Positions 1 to 7,443 of a stretch of 15,793 nucleotides of DNA are shown here, in pieces. The stretch is from Clostridia bacterium. Its GTDB lineage: Bacteria > Bacillota > Clostridia > Oscillospirales > Acutalibacteraceae. The translations under genes and the position numbers were made by a program. The stretch spans positions 1 to 15,793 of the forward strand of contig JAGACE010000033.1 of assembly GCA_017614275.1 (NCBI GenBank), read 5' to 3'. The number at the start of each line of letters is the position of its first letter. Within the stretch, counting starts at the first letter, position 1. The notes beneath the pieces are model-generated. The model made no database searches, had not been told where the DNA came from, and was given only the letters and a program-made list of their open reading frames with translations.

Positions 1-466
1 AGTCGAAGGCGCCGTCTTCCAGCAGGTCCACCTGGCGGTAGGAGACGCCGTACTCGGCCAGCGAGCAGGCGGACTCCCGGATGCCTATGACCTCTTCCAG
101 CGTGTCATAGGGCTTCCCCGCGGGGCTCAGCAGTTCGTCTCCGGGCAGCAGGTGCGCGGACAGGGCCGTGGCCAGCGCGTGGGTCCCGCAGGTGATCTGC
201 GGGCGGACCAGCGCCGCTTCCGTGTGGAAGACGTCCGCGTAGACCCGTTCGAGCACATCGCGCCCGAGGTCGTTGTGGCCGTAGCCCGTAGTGCCCGCGA
301 AGCACTCCGCGGACACGCGGTTCTTCTGCATGGCGTGGAGCACCTTGTACTGGTTGTACTCCGCGACCTCGTCGAGGGCCGTGAAGCGGTCCTTCAGACC
401 GCTCAGGATAGATCCAGAGAAGGCGAGCACCTCTTCCGAGATGCCCATCTCTTGATAAAGACTCAT
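1..466 (-). CDS. Methionine gamma-lyase family PLP enzyme, N-terminal part (cut by window edge)
   Basis: The first 155 codons of a PLP-dependent enzyme of the methionine gamma-lyase / 'aluminium resistance' family (the YnbB-like branch of Cys/Met-metabolism enzymes). The family is fold-type I, normally a little over 400 residues, and is thought to split sulfur amino acids. Seen here: MSLYQEMGIS at the start, AEYNQYKVLHAMQ, then the family hallmark GTTGYGHNDLGRD, followed by VRPQITCGTHA, GKPYDTLEEVIGIR and YGVSYRQVDLLED. The PLP-binding lysine lies beyond the left edge and cannot be checked. The ATG at 464-466 overlaps the sufU stop as ATGA, so the two are translationally coupled and this is the sixth gene of the suf operon. 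Co-transcription of a C-S lyase-type gene with the desulfurase operon suggests linked sulfur handling, which is inference. Substrate preference is not visible. Confidence 0.9.
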   Translation of the reverse strand, partial: MSLYQEMGISEEVLAFSGSILSGLKDRFTALDEVAEYNQYKVLHAMQKNRVSAECFAGTTGYGHNDLGRDVLERVYADVFHTEAALVRPQITCGTHALATALSAHLLPGDELLSPAGKPYDTLEEVIGIRESACSLAEYGVSYRQVDLLEDGAFD

Positions 467-939
467 TCGGTGGATACCGCCTCTCCGGAGCGCTCGCCGG
501 CGTTCTTGATGGGTTCCTTGTCCACCAGTTCCTCCATCGTGTGCCAGCCGAGGACCGCGCACTTGACCCGGGACGGCATGTGGGAGATGTCGCGGAGCGA
601 GGAAGCTTCCTCCAGCTCTTCGATCTCCTCTTCCGTGGCTTCCTTTTTGATCATGCGCACGAAAATGTCCGCGAGGCGCTTGGCCTCGTCCTTGTGTTTG
701 CCGATGACGAGGTCCAGCATCATGTCGGCGGAGGCCATGGACACGGCGCAGCCGTCTCCGTTGTAAGACCCGTCTTCGATGATGCCGTCTTCGTTCATCT
801 TCAGCTGCAGGACGATGTCGTCGCCGCAGCTGGGGTTCAGCCCCTCGAGGATCAGATTCGGATCCTTGAGGTTGTATTTGTGCATCGGATGCAGGTTGTG
901 ATCCGTCAGGATCTCGTTGTAAAACGCGTTAATCGGCAT
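463..939 (-). CDS. sufU: SufU Fe-S cluster scaffold / zinc-dependent sulfurtransferase
   Basis: A 158-residue SufU, partner of SufS in the SUF pathway. In Bacillota SufU carries a zinc that exchanges a ligand with the SufS active-site cysteine and accepts the persulfide. The conserved ligands are visible: C38 and D40 in NPSCGDD, C64 in GDGCAVSMAS and C127 in VKCAVLGWHT. The stretch between C64 and C127 has the SufU-type insertion (EATEEEIEELEE region), which separates it from IscU. The C-terminal tail after about residue 142 (EPIKNAGERSGEAVSTE) is extra and looks disordered. The start overlaps the sufS stop by 11 bases, and its own Shine-Dalgarno is weak, which fits coupling to sufS translation. 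Its stop overlaps the next ATG. Confidence 0.96.
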   Translation of the reverse strand: MPINAFYNEILTDHNLHPMHKYNLKDPNLILEGLNPSCGDDIVLQLKMNEDGIIEDGSYNGDGCAVSMASADMMLDLVIGKHKDEAKRLADIFVRMIKKEATEEEIEELEEASSLRDISHMPSRVKCAVLGWHTMEELVDKEPIKNAGERSGEAVSTE

Positions 940-2149
940 AGCCCATGGCCCCCCTGATCTGCGAGAGGATGTCGAGGAAACGGTCGACTTCCTCCTCGGT
1001 GTTGTAGAACATCACGCTGGCTCTTGTGGTGGACGGGATGCCCAGACAGATGTGCAGCGGCTGCGCGCAGTGGTGTCCCGCGCGGACCGCGACGTTGTTG
1101 TCCGCGAAGATGGCGGACACGTCGTGCGGATGGACGCCGTCGATGGAGAACGTGATGATGCCGTGGTGGTCCTCCGGGTCGTCCGAGCCGAGGACATGGA
1201 CATGCGGGATGTCTTTGATGCCCTCCAGCATGCGGGTGCAGAGCAGGTTCTCCCGCGCCCGGATGTCGTCGAACCCGATGGACTGAATATACCGGATGGC
1301 CGCTTCCAGGGCCACCGAGCCGGAGGCGTTGACCGTGCCGGCCTCGAACTTGTGCGGCAGCTCGGACAGGGTCATGCTGTCATAGCTGACGGTGGAGATC
1401 ATCTCTCCCCCGGTCAAAAACGGCGGCATGGCCTCCAGGTGCTCCTCTTTGCCGTACAGGACGCCGATGCCCATGGGCGACAGCATCTTGTGGCCGGAGA
1501 AGACCAGGAAATCCACGTCCAGGTCCTGCACGTCCACCGCCATGTGCGGAACGCTCTGGGCGCCGTCGCAGACGATGTACGTGCCGTTGTCGCGGCACAG
1601 TTTCGCGAAGGCCTTGATGTCGTTCTCCCGGCCCATGATGTTGGACACCTGGGTGATGGCGAAGATCTTCGTCTTCGGGGTCAGGGCCTTCTGGACCATC
1701 TCCGCGGAGACTTCTCCGGTCCGGTCCACTTCGAGATATCTCACCGTGGCGCCGGCCCTTTCGGCCGCCATGCGCCAGGGCAGCATGTTGCTGTGGTGCT
1801 CCAGGATGGAGACGAGGATCTCATCGCCCGCTTCCAGCACCATCGGCGCGAAACTGTAGGCGATGAGGTTCAGGCTCTCGGACGCGTTGCGGGTGAAGAC
1901 GATCTCCTTCTCACTCTTCGCGTGGATGAAGTCCTTTACCGCCGTCCGGCCGTGTTCATAGGCGGCCGTGGCGCGTTCGGAGAGCTCATAGATGCCGCGG
2001 AACGGGTTCGCGTTGGAGTCCACATAGAACTGCCATTCCGCGTCCAGCACGCACTTCGGGGTCTGCGACGTGGCGGAGTTGTCGAGGTACGCCAGGTCCG
2101 TTGCCGCAAAGAACGGGAAGTCGCTTCTGACTTTGTTTACATCGATCAT
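929..2149 (-). CDS. sufS: SufS cysteine desulfurase (class II)
   Basis: A 406-residue PLP enzyme that removes sulfur from cysteine and passes it as persulfide to SufU for cluster assembly in the cytosol. Active-site elements are in order: EHHSN (H118-H119, PLP stacking), DGAQS (D195, Q198), SGHK with the Schiff-base lysine K221, and the catalytic cysteine C361 in RAGHHCAQP, in the short lobe typical of SufS/CsdA (group II) enzymes. The length is normal for the family. The gene sits 37 bases after sufD. Only a weak purine-rich ribosome site (AAAAGAGA) precedes the ATG, so translation may depend on the upstream message. It is fourth in the sufCBDSU order. Confidence 0.98.
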   Translation of the reverse strand: MIDVNKVRSDFPFFAATDLAYLDNSATSQTPKCVLDAEWQFYVDSNANPFRGIYELSERATAAYEHGRTAVKDFIHAKSEKEIVFTRNASESLNLIAYSFAPMVLEAGDEILVSILEHHSNMLPWRMAAERAGATVRYLEVDRTGEVSAEMVQKALTPKTKIFAITQVSNIMGRENDIKAFAKLCRDNGTYIVCDGAQSVPHMAVDVQDLDVDFLVFSGHKMLSPMGIGVLYGKEEHLEAMPPFLTGGEMISTVSYDSMTLSELPHKFEAGTVNASGSVALEAAIRYIQSIGFDDIRARENLLCTRMLEGIKDIPHVHVLGSDDPEDHHGIITFSIDGVHPHDVSAIFADNNVAVRAGHHCAQPLHICLGIPSTTRASVMFYNTEEEVDRFLDILSQIRGAMGYAD

Positions 2150-2186
2150 GATATGCTGTCTCTTTTCTCTGTCTCGCCGGGGCGAT

Positions 2187-3239
2187 CTACAGGTTGTTGT
2201 TGAATTCGACCAGTTCTTCGCAGAACGTCTCGTCGGGGATCTGCCGGATGGTGGCTTCCAGACGGGCCTTGGCCATCATCTCGTAGATCTCCTCGTTCGG
2301 GATGCCTCTGGATTCCAGATAGAAGATGAGGTCGTCCGCCAGCCGGCCGACGGTGCAGCCGTGCTCGCCGGAGACGTCTTCCTCCCCGCACAGGATGGTG
2401 GGGACCGTCTTGTTCGTGACGCCGTTGTTCATGAGCAGGACGTTCTCGTTCTCCTCTCCCGAGGACTTGACCGCGCCGGGCTGGAAATCGATGGTGGTCC
2501 GGAACACCTTGTAGCAGGTGTCGCGCAGGACGCCGGACGTGTAGATGTCGGTGTCGCACTCGCAGCCGATGTGATTGACATAGTAGTTGATGTCCATGGC
2601 GTGATCGTCCGCCGTCAGGTATCCGCTGTGGATGCTGGTGGACGCCTTGTCGCCGACCAGTTCCACATGGCCGCCGAGGTCGTTCTCCTTGCCGGTGAAG
2701 GCGATCTGGATGGCGTGGAATTCGCCGGTCTCGGCCACCTCCGCACCGAAGTCGTCGATGATGTGGAAGCCGTTTCCGCAGCGATGGACCTGCACGAGAT
2801 CCACGACCGCGCCCTTCCCGACTTTGATCCGGGTCTGGAACGCCGCGTAGCCGGCGGCGTCGTCCGCGGAGGCCACATCCATCAGGAGCGTCACCTTCGC
2901 GCCGTCGCCGACGACGAGCGCGTATTTGTCAAAGGTGCTGGTCCCGTCCGCCAGGTCGTAGCGGATGCGGATCGGCTCGTCGACCGAGACGCCGTCTGCT
3001 ACCGAAAAACCGGTGCAGGGAGCGTTCTCGAGCAGCGCGTCTACCTGGGGACCGCAGCCGCAGGCCACGGCGGCCGCTGCCGCACTGTCGGCGAGTTCGT
3101 CGACGCCCACAGGGCGCAGGACGGAGGGCGTTCCGGCCTCTCCTTCCGCCGCAAAGTCCACCGTGCGCTCGTTCATCTTGAGCCAGCGCCAGGTGATCCT
3201 CTTCATGCGGTTCAGGGTAATGCTTTTTACTTCAGCCAT
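2187..3239 (-). CDS. sufD: SufD, subunit of the SufBCD Fe-S assembly complex
   Basis: A 350-residue SufD. With SufB and the ATPase SufC it forms the cytosolic SufBC2D complex on which nascent Fe-S clusters are built. The C-terminal beta-helix and helical region carries the family signature GEEDVSGEHGCTVGRL. H293 there corresponds to the conserved SufD histidine at the SufB-SufD interface, and FYLESRG follows. A TTG six bases upstream is in frame, but an AAAGGAG sits eight bases from the ATG at 3237-3239, so I choose that ATG (MAEVKSIT). The segment from about 45 to 75 is alanine- and cysteine-rich and poorly conserved. SufD and SufB here are clearly homologous at their C-termini, as in all SUF systems. 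The gap to sufB is 22 bases. Confidence 0.95.
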   Translation of the reverse strand: MAEVKSITLNRMKRITWRWLKMNERTVDFAAEGEAGTPSVLRPVGVDELADSAAAAAVACGCGPQVDALLENAPCTGFSVADGVSVDEPIRIRYDLADGTSTFDKYALVVGDGAKVTLLMDVASADDAAGYAAFQTRIKVGKGAVVDLVQVHRCGNGFHIIDDFGAEVAETGEFHAIQIAFTGKENDLGGHVELVGDKASTSIHSGYLTADDHAMDINYYVNHIGCECDTDIYTSGVLRDTCYKVFRTTIDFQPGAVKSSGEENENVLLMNNGVTNKTVPTILCGEEDVSGEHGCTVGRLADDLIFYLESRGIPNEEIYEMMAKARLEATIRQIPDETFCEELVEFNNNL

Positions 3240-3261
3240 TTTCAAAACTCCTTTCCCGCAA

Positions 3262-4671
3262 TCAACCGATGGCTCCGACCATTTCGAGCCGGATGAGGTT
3301 GTTCATTTCCACCGCGTATTCCAGCGGCAGTTCTTTGGAAACGCTTTCCGCGAAGCCCGAGACGATCATCGCCCGCGCGTCCTCTTCGGAGATGCCGCGG
3401 GACATGAGGTAGAAGACCGCTTCATCGGAGATCTTGCCGATCTTCGCTTCGTGGCCGACGTCGGAGTTCTGGTTCCGGACGTCGATGGCCGGGATGGTGT
3501 CCGACCGGGAGATGCTGTCGAGCATCAGGGACGTACAGCCCACGATGGACTTGGACTCGTCCGCGTTCGGGGCGATGACCACAGACGTCCGCGTGTTGGA
3601 GATGCCGCCGTCCTTACAGATGGAACGGGTGTTGACGGACGAGGTCGTGTGTTTCCCGATGTGGTTGACCTTCATGCCGGTGTCCAGCTCCTGGCCGGCG
3701 CCGGCAAAGGTGATGCCGGTGTAGTCCATCTTGGAGTGGTCGCCCTTCAGGACGGTCATCGGATACAGATAGGAGGTGTGGGACCCGAAGGAACCGGAGA
3801 CCCACTCCATGGCGCTGTTCTCCCCGACCGTGACCCGTTTGGTGTTCAGGTTGTACATGTTCTTCGACCAGTTCTCGATGGTCGAGTACCGCATCTTCGC
3901 GTTGTTCCCGACGAAGATCTCCACACAGCCCGCGTGGAGGTTCGCCACCGAATACTTCGGCGCGGAGCAGCCCTCGATGAAGTGGAGCTTCGCGTTGTCG
4001 TCCACGATGATGAGGGTGTGCTCGAACTGGCCGGCGCCCGGGGCGTTCAGCCGGAAATAGGACTGCAGCGGGATCTCCACGTCGACGCCCGGCGGGACGT
4101 AGACGAAGGAGCCGCCGGACCAGACGGCACCGTGCAGCGCCGCGAAGGGGTGCTCGCCCGGCCGGACCAGATGCATGAAATGGTCCTTGATCATATCGCC
4201 GTAAGGGCCGTGCAGCGCGCTCTCAATGTCGGTGTAGATGACGCCCTGTGCCGCCACTTCCGCGCGGATGTTATGGTAAACGAGCTCCGAGTCGTACTGG
4301 GCGCCGACGCCGGCGAGCGATTTGCGCTCCGCCTCCGGGATGCCGAGGCGCTCGAAGGTGTTCTTGATGTCCTCCGGGACGTCCTCCCACTTGCCGGCCA
4401 TGCCGGTCTTGGGCTTGACGTAGGTGACGATGTTGTCCAGGTTCAGGCCGTCGATGGAGGGGCCCCACGGGGGCATCTTGGAATGGGTGAAGATGTCCAG
4501 GCACTTCAGCCGGAAGTCCCGCATCCATTCCGGATCGTTCTTTTCTTCGGAGATCTGCAGGACGATGTCCCGGGTCAGACCGGTATCGACTCTGTAAAAA
4601 TCGATCTCCTCGTCTCGAAAGTCGTAGAGGTCGCGCTGGACGTCCTCGACGAACGTTTTCTCTTTTGCCAT
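3262..4671 (-). CDS. sufB: SufB Fe-S cluster assembly scaffold
   Basis: A 469-residue SufB, the normal length. It is the scaffold of the SufBC2D complex and receives sulfur from the SufS/SufU relay. Recognised by PPWGPSIDGLNLD, WSGGSFVYVPPGVDVEIPLQ, the long beta-helix with GDHSKMDYTGITFAG, and the end motif GHEAKIGKISDEAVFYLMSRG. C379 (SIVGCTSLM) and E408 (GHEAKIG) correspond to the cysteine and glutamate shown to matter for cluster assembly in E. coli SufB. A GAGG lies eight bases before the ATG. It begins 16 bases after sufC. The sufC-sufB-sufD-sufS-sufU order differs from the B. subtilis order, where sufB is last. Confidence 0.98.
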   Translation of the reverse strand: MAKEKTFVEDVQRDLYDFRDEEIDFYRVDTGLTRDIVLQISEEKNDPEWMRDFRLKCLDIFTHSKMPPWGPSIDGLNLDNIVTYVKPKTGMAGKWEDVPEDIKNTFERLGIPEAERKSLAGVGAQYDSELVYHNIRAEVAAQGVIYTDIESALHGPYGDMIKDHFMHLVRPGEHPFAALHGAVWSGGSFVYVPPGVDVEIPLQSYFRLNAPGAGQFEHTLIIVDDNAKLHFIEGCSAPKYSVANLHAGCVEIFVGNNAKMRYSTIENWSKNMYNLNTKRVTVGENSAMEWVSGSFGSHTSYLYPMTVLKGDHSKMDYTGITFAGAGQELDTGMKVNHIGKHTTSSVNTRSICKDGGISNTRTSVVIAPNADESKSIVGCTSLMLDSISRSDTIPAIDVRNQNSDVGHEAKIGKISDEAVFYLMSRGISEEDARAMIVSGFAESVSKELPLEYAVEMNNLIRLEMVGAIG

Positions 4672-4687
4672 GTCGCGTTCCTCTCTG

Positions 4688-5443
4688 TTATTCCGCTTTG
4701 TCCGCTTCGATGTACTTCTCGAAGCCTTCGGTGAAGATCTCGTCGATGAGTTCCTTGCCGCCGCTCTTGACGATGCGGCCGTCCACCAGGATGTGGGTAT
4801 GGGTCACTTCCAGCGCCTCCAGGATGGCGGCGTTGTGCGTGATGATGAAGAGCGATTTGCCCTCCTTCTTCTGGAACTCCTGGATGCCTTTGGAGACGAC
4901 GCGCACCGCGTCGACGTCCAGACCGGAGTCCGTTTCATCGAGGATGGCGAGTTCCGGGTCCAGGATGAGCAGCTGGAGGATCTCCGCCTTCTTTTTCTCG
5001 CCGCCGGAGAAGCCGACGTTGAGGTCCCGGTCCGCGTAGTCCTCCGGGATAGTCAGGATGTTCGCGATCTCCTTGACCTGCTTGCGGAAGTTCCACAGTT
5101 TGACCCGCTCCCCCGTCCGCATCTCGATGGCGTTGCGCATAAAGTTGGCCACGGTGATGCCGGGGACTTCGATCGGGTTCTGGAACGTCATGAACAGACC
5201 TGCCTTGGCGCGCTTGTCCGCGGTCTCCGCGAGCAGGTCCATGTCGCCGTACGTGATGGACCCTTCGGTCACTTCATAGGCCGGGTGGCCCATGATAGCG
5301 TTGCCGAGGGTGGATTTCCCCGCGCCGTTCGGGCCCATGAAGACATGGGTCTCGCCGGGGTTGATGGTCAGGTCGATGCCGTGCAGGATCTCTTTTTCTC
5401 CGACGCCTGCCTTCAGGCCTCTGACTTCCAATGTTGCTGCCAT
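4688..5443 (-). CDS. sufC: SufC ATPase of the SUF Fe-S assembly complex
   Basis: A 251-residue ABC-type ATPase that is cytosolic rather than part of a transporter. ATP-driven dimerisation of SufC reshapes SufB-SufD so the cluster can form. All nucleotide-site elements are intact: Walker A GPNGAGKST (37-45), Q-loop Q88 in TFQNP, signature FSGGEKKKAEILQ (from 145), Walker B LAILDETDSGLD (165-176) and H-loop H203. FSGGEKKK and DETDSGLDVDA are specific to SufC within the ABC family. First gene of the operon. A GGAGG (5450-5454) precedes the ATG and an IscR-like operator/promoter lies just upstream. Confidence 0.98.
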   Translation of the reverse strand: MAATLEVRGLKAGVGEKEILHGIDLTINPGETHVFMGPNGAGKSTLGNAIMGHPAYEVTEGSITYGDMDLLAETADKRAKAGLFMTFQNPIEVPGITVANFMRNAIEMRTGERVKLWNFRKQVKEIANILTIPEDYADRDLNVGFSGGEKKKAEILQLLILDPELAILDETDSGLDVDAVRVVSKGIQEFQKKEGKSLFIITHNAAILEALEVTHTHILVDGRIVKSGGKELIDEIFTEGFEKYIEADKAE

Positions 5444-5489
5444 AATAAACCTCCAAAAGGTGAGTGTAATTATTCCTTACACTTGTAGT

Positions 5490-5508
5490 CTTAAGTAGTA
5501 TAGTCAAG
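5490..5508 (-). promoter_or_regulatory. Candidate IscR/Rrf2-type operator of the suf operon
   Basis: A 19-base inverted repeat with arms CTTAAGTA and TAGTCAAG around a 3-base centre (6 of 8 arm positions pair). Read on the minus strand, CTTGACTA plus its degenerate partner follows the IscR type 1 half-site pattern YYGACTR...YAGTCRR. It lies over the -10 of the suf promoter, a position suited to repression when apo/holo sensor status changes. No Rrf2-family gene is in this window, so the regulator must be elsewhere. Confidence 0.6.
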
Positions 5509-5525
5509 ATAAAAATCGGACGCAA
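5497..5525 (-). promoter_or_regulatory. Promoter of the suf operon
   Basis: On the minus strand, TTGCGT (5520-5525), 17-base spacer, TATACT (5497-5502). The -10 is good and the -35 weak. Transcription would start near 5490, giving an untranslated leader of about 46 bases before sufC. Confidence 0.6.
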
Positions 5526-5540
5526 TGCTTTTCCCCGAAA

Positions 5541-5568
5541 CTGTCACACAAGTTTTTTTGTGGGACAG
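5541..5568. other. Hairpin upstream of the suf promoter
   Basis: CTGTCACACA pairs with TGTGGGACAG (9 of 10) around a T-rich loop. Neither side has a T-run of terminator type, so it is not an obvious terminator. It could be a regulator site or a weak secondary stop for the transcript coming from the sugar-kinase operon. Confidence 0.35.
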
Positions 5569-5577
5569 AAAACGCGC

Positions 5578-5608
5578 AAAAAAAGACCTCTCAGCCTTGA
5601 GAGGTCTT
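5578..5608 (-). terminator. Intrinsic terminator of the TetR/kinase/small-protein operon
   Basis: A perfect 11-bp stem (5583-5593 with 5598-5608, arm AAGACCTCTCA) with a 4-base loop, followed on the minus strand by a run of seven T (A5578-A5584 on the plus strand). It lies 12 bases after the stop of the 55-residue gene and separates this unit from suf. Confidence 0.9.
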
Positions 5609-5619
5609 CTGTTCGTTTG

Positions 5620-5787
5620 TCATTTCCTCCGGTTTTTCCCCTTCGGAGAGAGATACCAGAGCAGCATCCCGACGCCGATGGCCATCAGGGTCACGCTGAA
5701 CGTGGGACTGATCGCCCCGGTATACAGCAGCACGATGCTGCCCATCGTGAGCACGAAACTGATGAACAGAGTCAGCATATCGTTCAT
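5620..5787 (-). CDS. Small two-helix membrane protein (55 aa), unknown function
   Basis: A short gene of 55 codons: MNDMLTLFISFVLTMGSIVL opens a first hydrophobic helix (about 3-22), GAISPT forms a turn, a second helix spans about 31-46 (VTLMAIGVGMLLWYL), and it ends with the basic tail SPKGKNRRK, likely cytosolic by the positive-inside rule. The ATG is preceded by AGAAGGAG at good spacing. The stop is followed after 12 bases by a strong terminator, and the gene begins 23 bases after the kinase stop. It is therefore a deliberate last cistron and not chance coding. I recognise no family. It could be a helper of a transporter or an inner-membrane microprotein. Confidence 0.75.
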   Translation of the reverse strand: MNDMLTLFISFVLTMGSIVLLYTGAISPTFSVTLMAIGVGMLLWYLSPKGKNRRK

Positions 5788-5810
5788 GTGGCTTTCTCCT
5801 TCTGTCTCGT

Positions 5811-7424
5811 TCAGTCCGCCTGGCCGTTCAGGGCGGCAAAGGCTTTCCTGTTGTTCTTGTAGAGGCTCTTGAAGACCTTGAAGTTCCGGTCGTGGACCGC
5901 CTTGTTGGCGGGGTTCGGCTCGTAGGTCTTGCTGGCCGGGATGAAGTCCTTGACCTTGTCGATGGACGAGATGGTCCCGAGGCCCACGCCCATGATGGCC
6001 GCGGCGCCGACCGCGCCCACGTTCTGGGGCGAGCGGACCGTCTCGATCTTCCGCCCGGTGACGTCCGCCAGGATCTGGCAGGTGACCGGCGACAGGGCGC
6101 CGCCGCCGACGAAGCGGACGGTGTCAGACGTCTTGACGTGCTTGGCCTCCTGCTCCAGCATCCAGCGCTGATGGTAGCAGACGCCTTCGACGACCGCGCG
6201 GATCATCTCGCGCTTGCCGGTCTCCAGGTCGATGTTGAAGAACATGCCGGCCGCGTTCGGGTCCTCGAACGGGCAGCGGTTGCCGTGGAGCCAGGGCGTG
6301 AAGATGACGCCGTTCGAACCGGCAGGCACGGTGCGGATGATCTCCGTCAGGTAGTCGTACAGACTGGTGTAGGTGCCCTCCAGGTCGCCCTGTTTCTCCG
6401 TGACGTCGTGCTTGTCGAGGTAGATGTCCACCTCGTCGAGCGCCAGATGGTCCTTGACCCATTCGACGCACTTGGCCGCGGTCTCCATCTCCGCGAAGTA
6501 GTTGTAACGGCCCTCCTGCGCGCCGACGATGGCGGCGATCATGGCCATCACGTCCACCTTCTGCTTTTCGAGGACGGTGCCGACCCAGCCGGAGGTGCCG
6601 GAGTAGATGTGGGTGTCTCCGGGCATGACGGCGCCCGCGCCCACCGGGATGAGCGAGGCGTCTCCGCCGCCGCCGAAGACGGCGATGCCGGGCACCAGAC
6701 CAAGGTCCTCCGCCGCTTTTTCGGTCAGCGGACCGACCTCGTCGGTGGACTTGACGATGGGCGGAAGGTGTTCCTTGTAAATGCCCATCATGTCGCAGAT
6801 CTTGTCGCTCCAGCCCTCGTGGCCCTTGCGGGTGTCGTAGAGGAGCGTGGCGAAGGCCGAGTCCTCGGTCATCACACATTTGCCGGTGCAGCGGCAGATG
6901 AGGTATTCCTTGACGTCGAGCCATTTGTAGATGTTGTCATACACCTCGGGCTCGTTGTTCTTGATCCAGAGGTATTTGAAGATCGGGTCCTTCACGGAGG
7001 AGGACACCGCGTGCGTGTAATAGAAGTACGGGACGAACTTGAACAGGTTGGCGCCGGCGATCTGCGGACCGTAGGCGATGGCCTGCTTCAGTTCCTTCTT
7101 GCCCCGCTGGTCCATGTAAGACATGGCGGGCCGGAGGGCCTTCCCCTCTTTGTCGACGACCACGACGCCCTGCATCTGGCTGCAGAAGGAGATGCCGTCG
7201 ATCTGCTCCGGTCGGATCTCGGTCTCGGAGAAGATCTTCTTCGTGGTGACGCACATGGCGTCCCACCACTCGTCCACGTTCTGTTCGACTCCGCCGTTCT
7301 CGAGGACGGTCAGACCGTAGCCCATGGAAGCGGATTCCAGGAGCGTGATGATCCGGTCGATGCGGAACAGACAGGTCTTGACGCCGGTGGTGCCGATGTC
7401 ATACGCCAGTACATAGTTTTCCAT
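5811..7424 (-). CDS. FGGY-family carbohydrate kinase (xylulokinase-like)
   Basis: A 537-residue sugar kinase of the FGGY/ASKHA fold, which transfers phosphate from ATP to a sugar or polyol in the cytosol. Numbering here runs from the upstream Met at 7430, so subtract 2 for my start. Phosphate-1 loop DIGTTGVKT (11-19), substrate region SFCSQMQGVVVVD, catalytic aspartate D257 in GGGGDASL, phosphate-2 loop YSGTSGWVG (276-284), FGGY C-terminal signature region PWLHGNRCPFEDPNAAG, and adenosine-site GGGALSP (442-448). It is somewhat longer than typical xylulokinase (about 500). Two ATGs compete. AAGGAG is only two bases from the one at 7430 but eight from that at 7424, so MENYVLAYD is preferred. 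It is 13-19 bases after the TetR gene, hence the same transcript. The substrate is unknown; partnership with a class II aldolase suggests a ketose or deoxy-sugar. Confidence 0.93.
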   Translation of the reverse strand: MENYVLAYDIGTTGVKTCLFRIDRIITLLESASMGYGLTVLENGGVEQNVDEWWDAMCVTTKKIFSETEIRPEQIDGISFCSQMQGVVVVDKEGKALRPAMSYMDQRGKKELKQAIAYGPQIAGANLFKFVPYFYYTHAVSSSVKDPIFKYLWIKNNEPEVYDNIYKWLDVKEYLICRCTGKCVMTEDSAFATLLYDTRKGHEGWSDKICDMMGIYKEHLPPIVKSTDEVGPLTEKAAEDLGLVPGIAVFGGGGDASLIPVGAGAVMPGDTHIYSGTSGWVGTVLEKQKVDVMAMIAAIVGAQEGRYNYFAEMETAAKCVEWVKDHLALDEVDIYLDKHDVTEKQGDLEGTYTSLYDYLTEIIRTVPAGSNGVIFTPWLHGNRCPFEDPNAAGMFFNIDLETGKREMIRAVVEGVCYHQRWMLEQEAKHVKTSDTVRFVGGGALSPVTCQILADVTGRKIETVRSPQNVGAVGAAAIMGVGLGTISSIDKVKDFIPASKTYEPNPANKAVHDRNFKVFKSLYKNNRKAFAALNGQAD

Positions 7425-7443
7425 GCTCATTTCTCCTTCTCAC

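Noticed and set aside
2965..4734. Long plus-strand open frame (589 codons) opposite sufD and sufB
   Set aside because: It is antisense to two unmistakable genes, is rich in Val/Arg/Asp/Gly from complementary GC-biased codons, and shows no domain or ribosome site.
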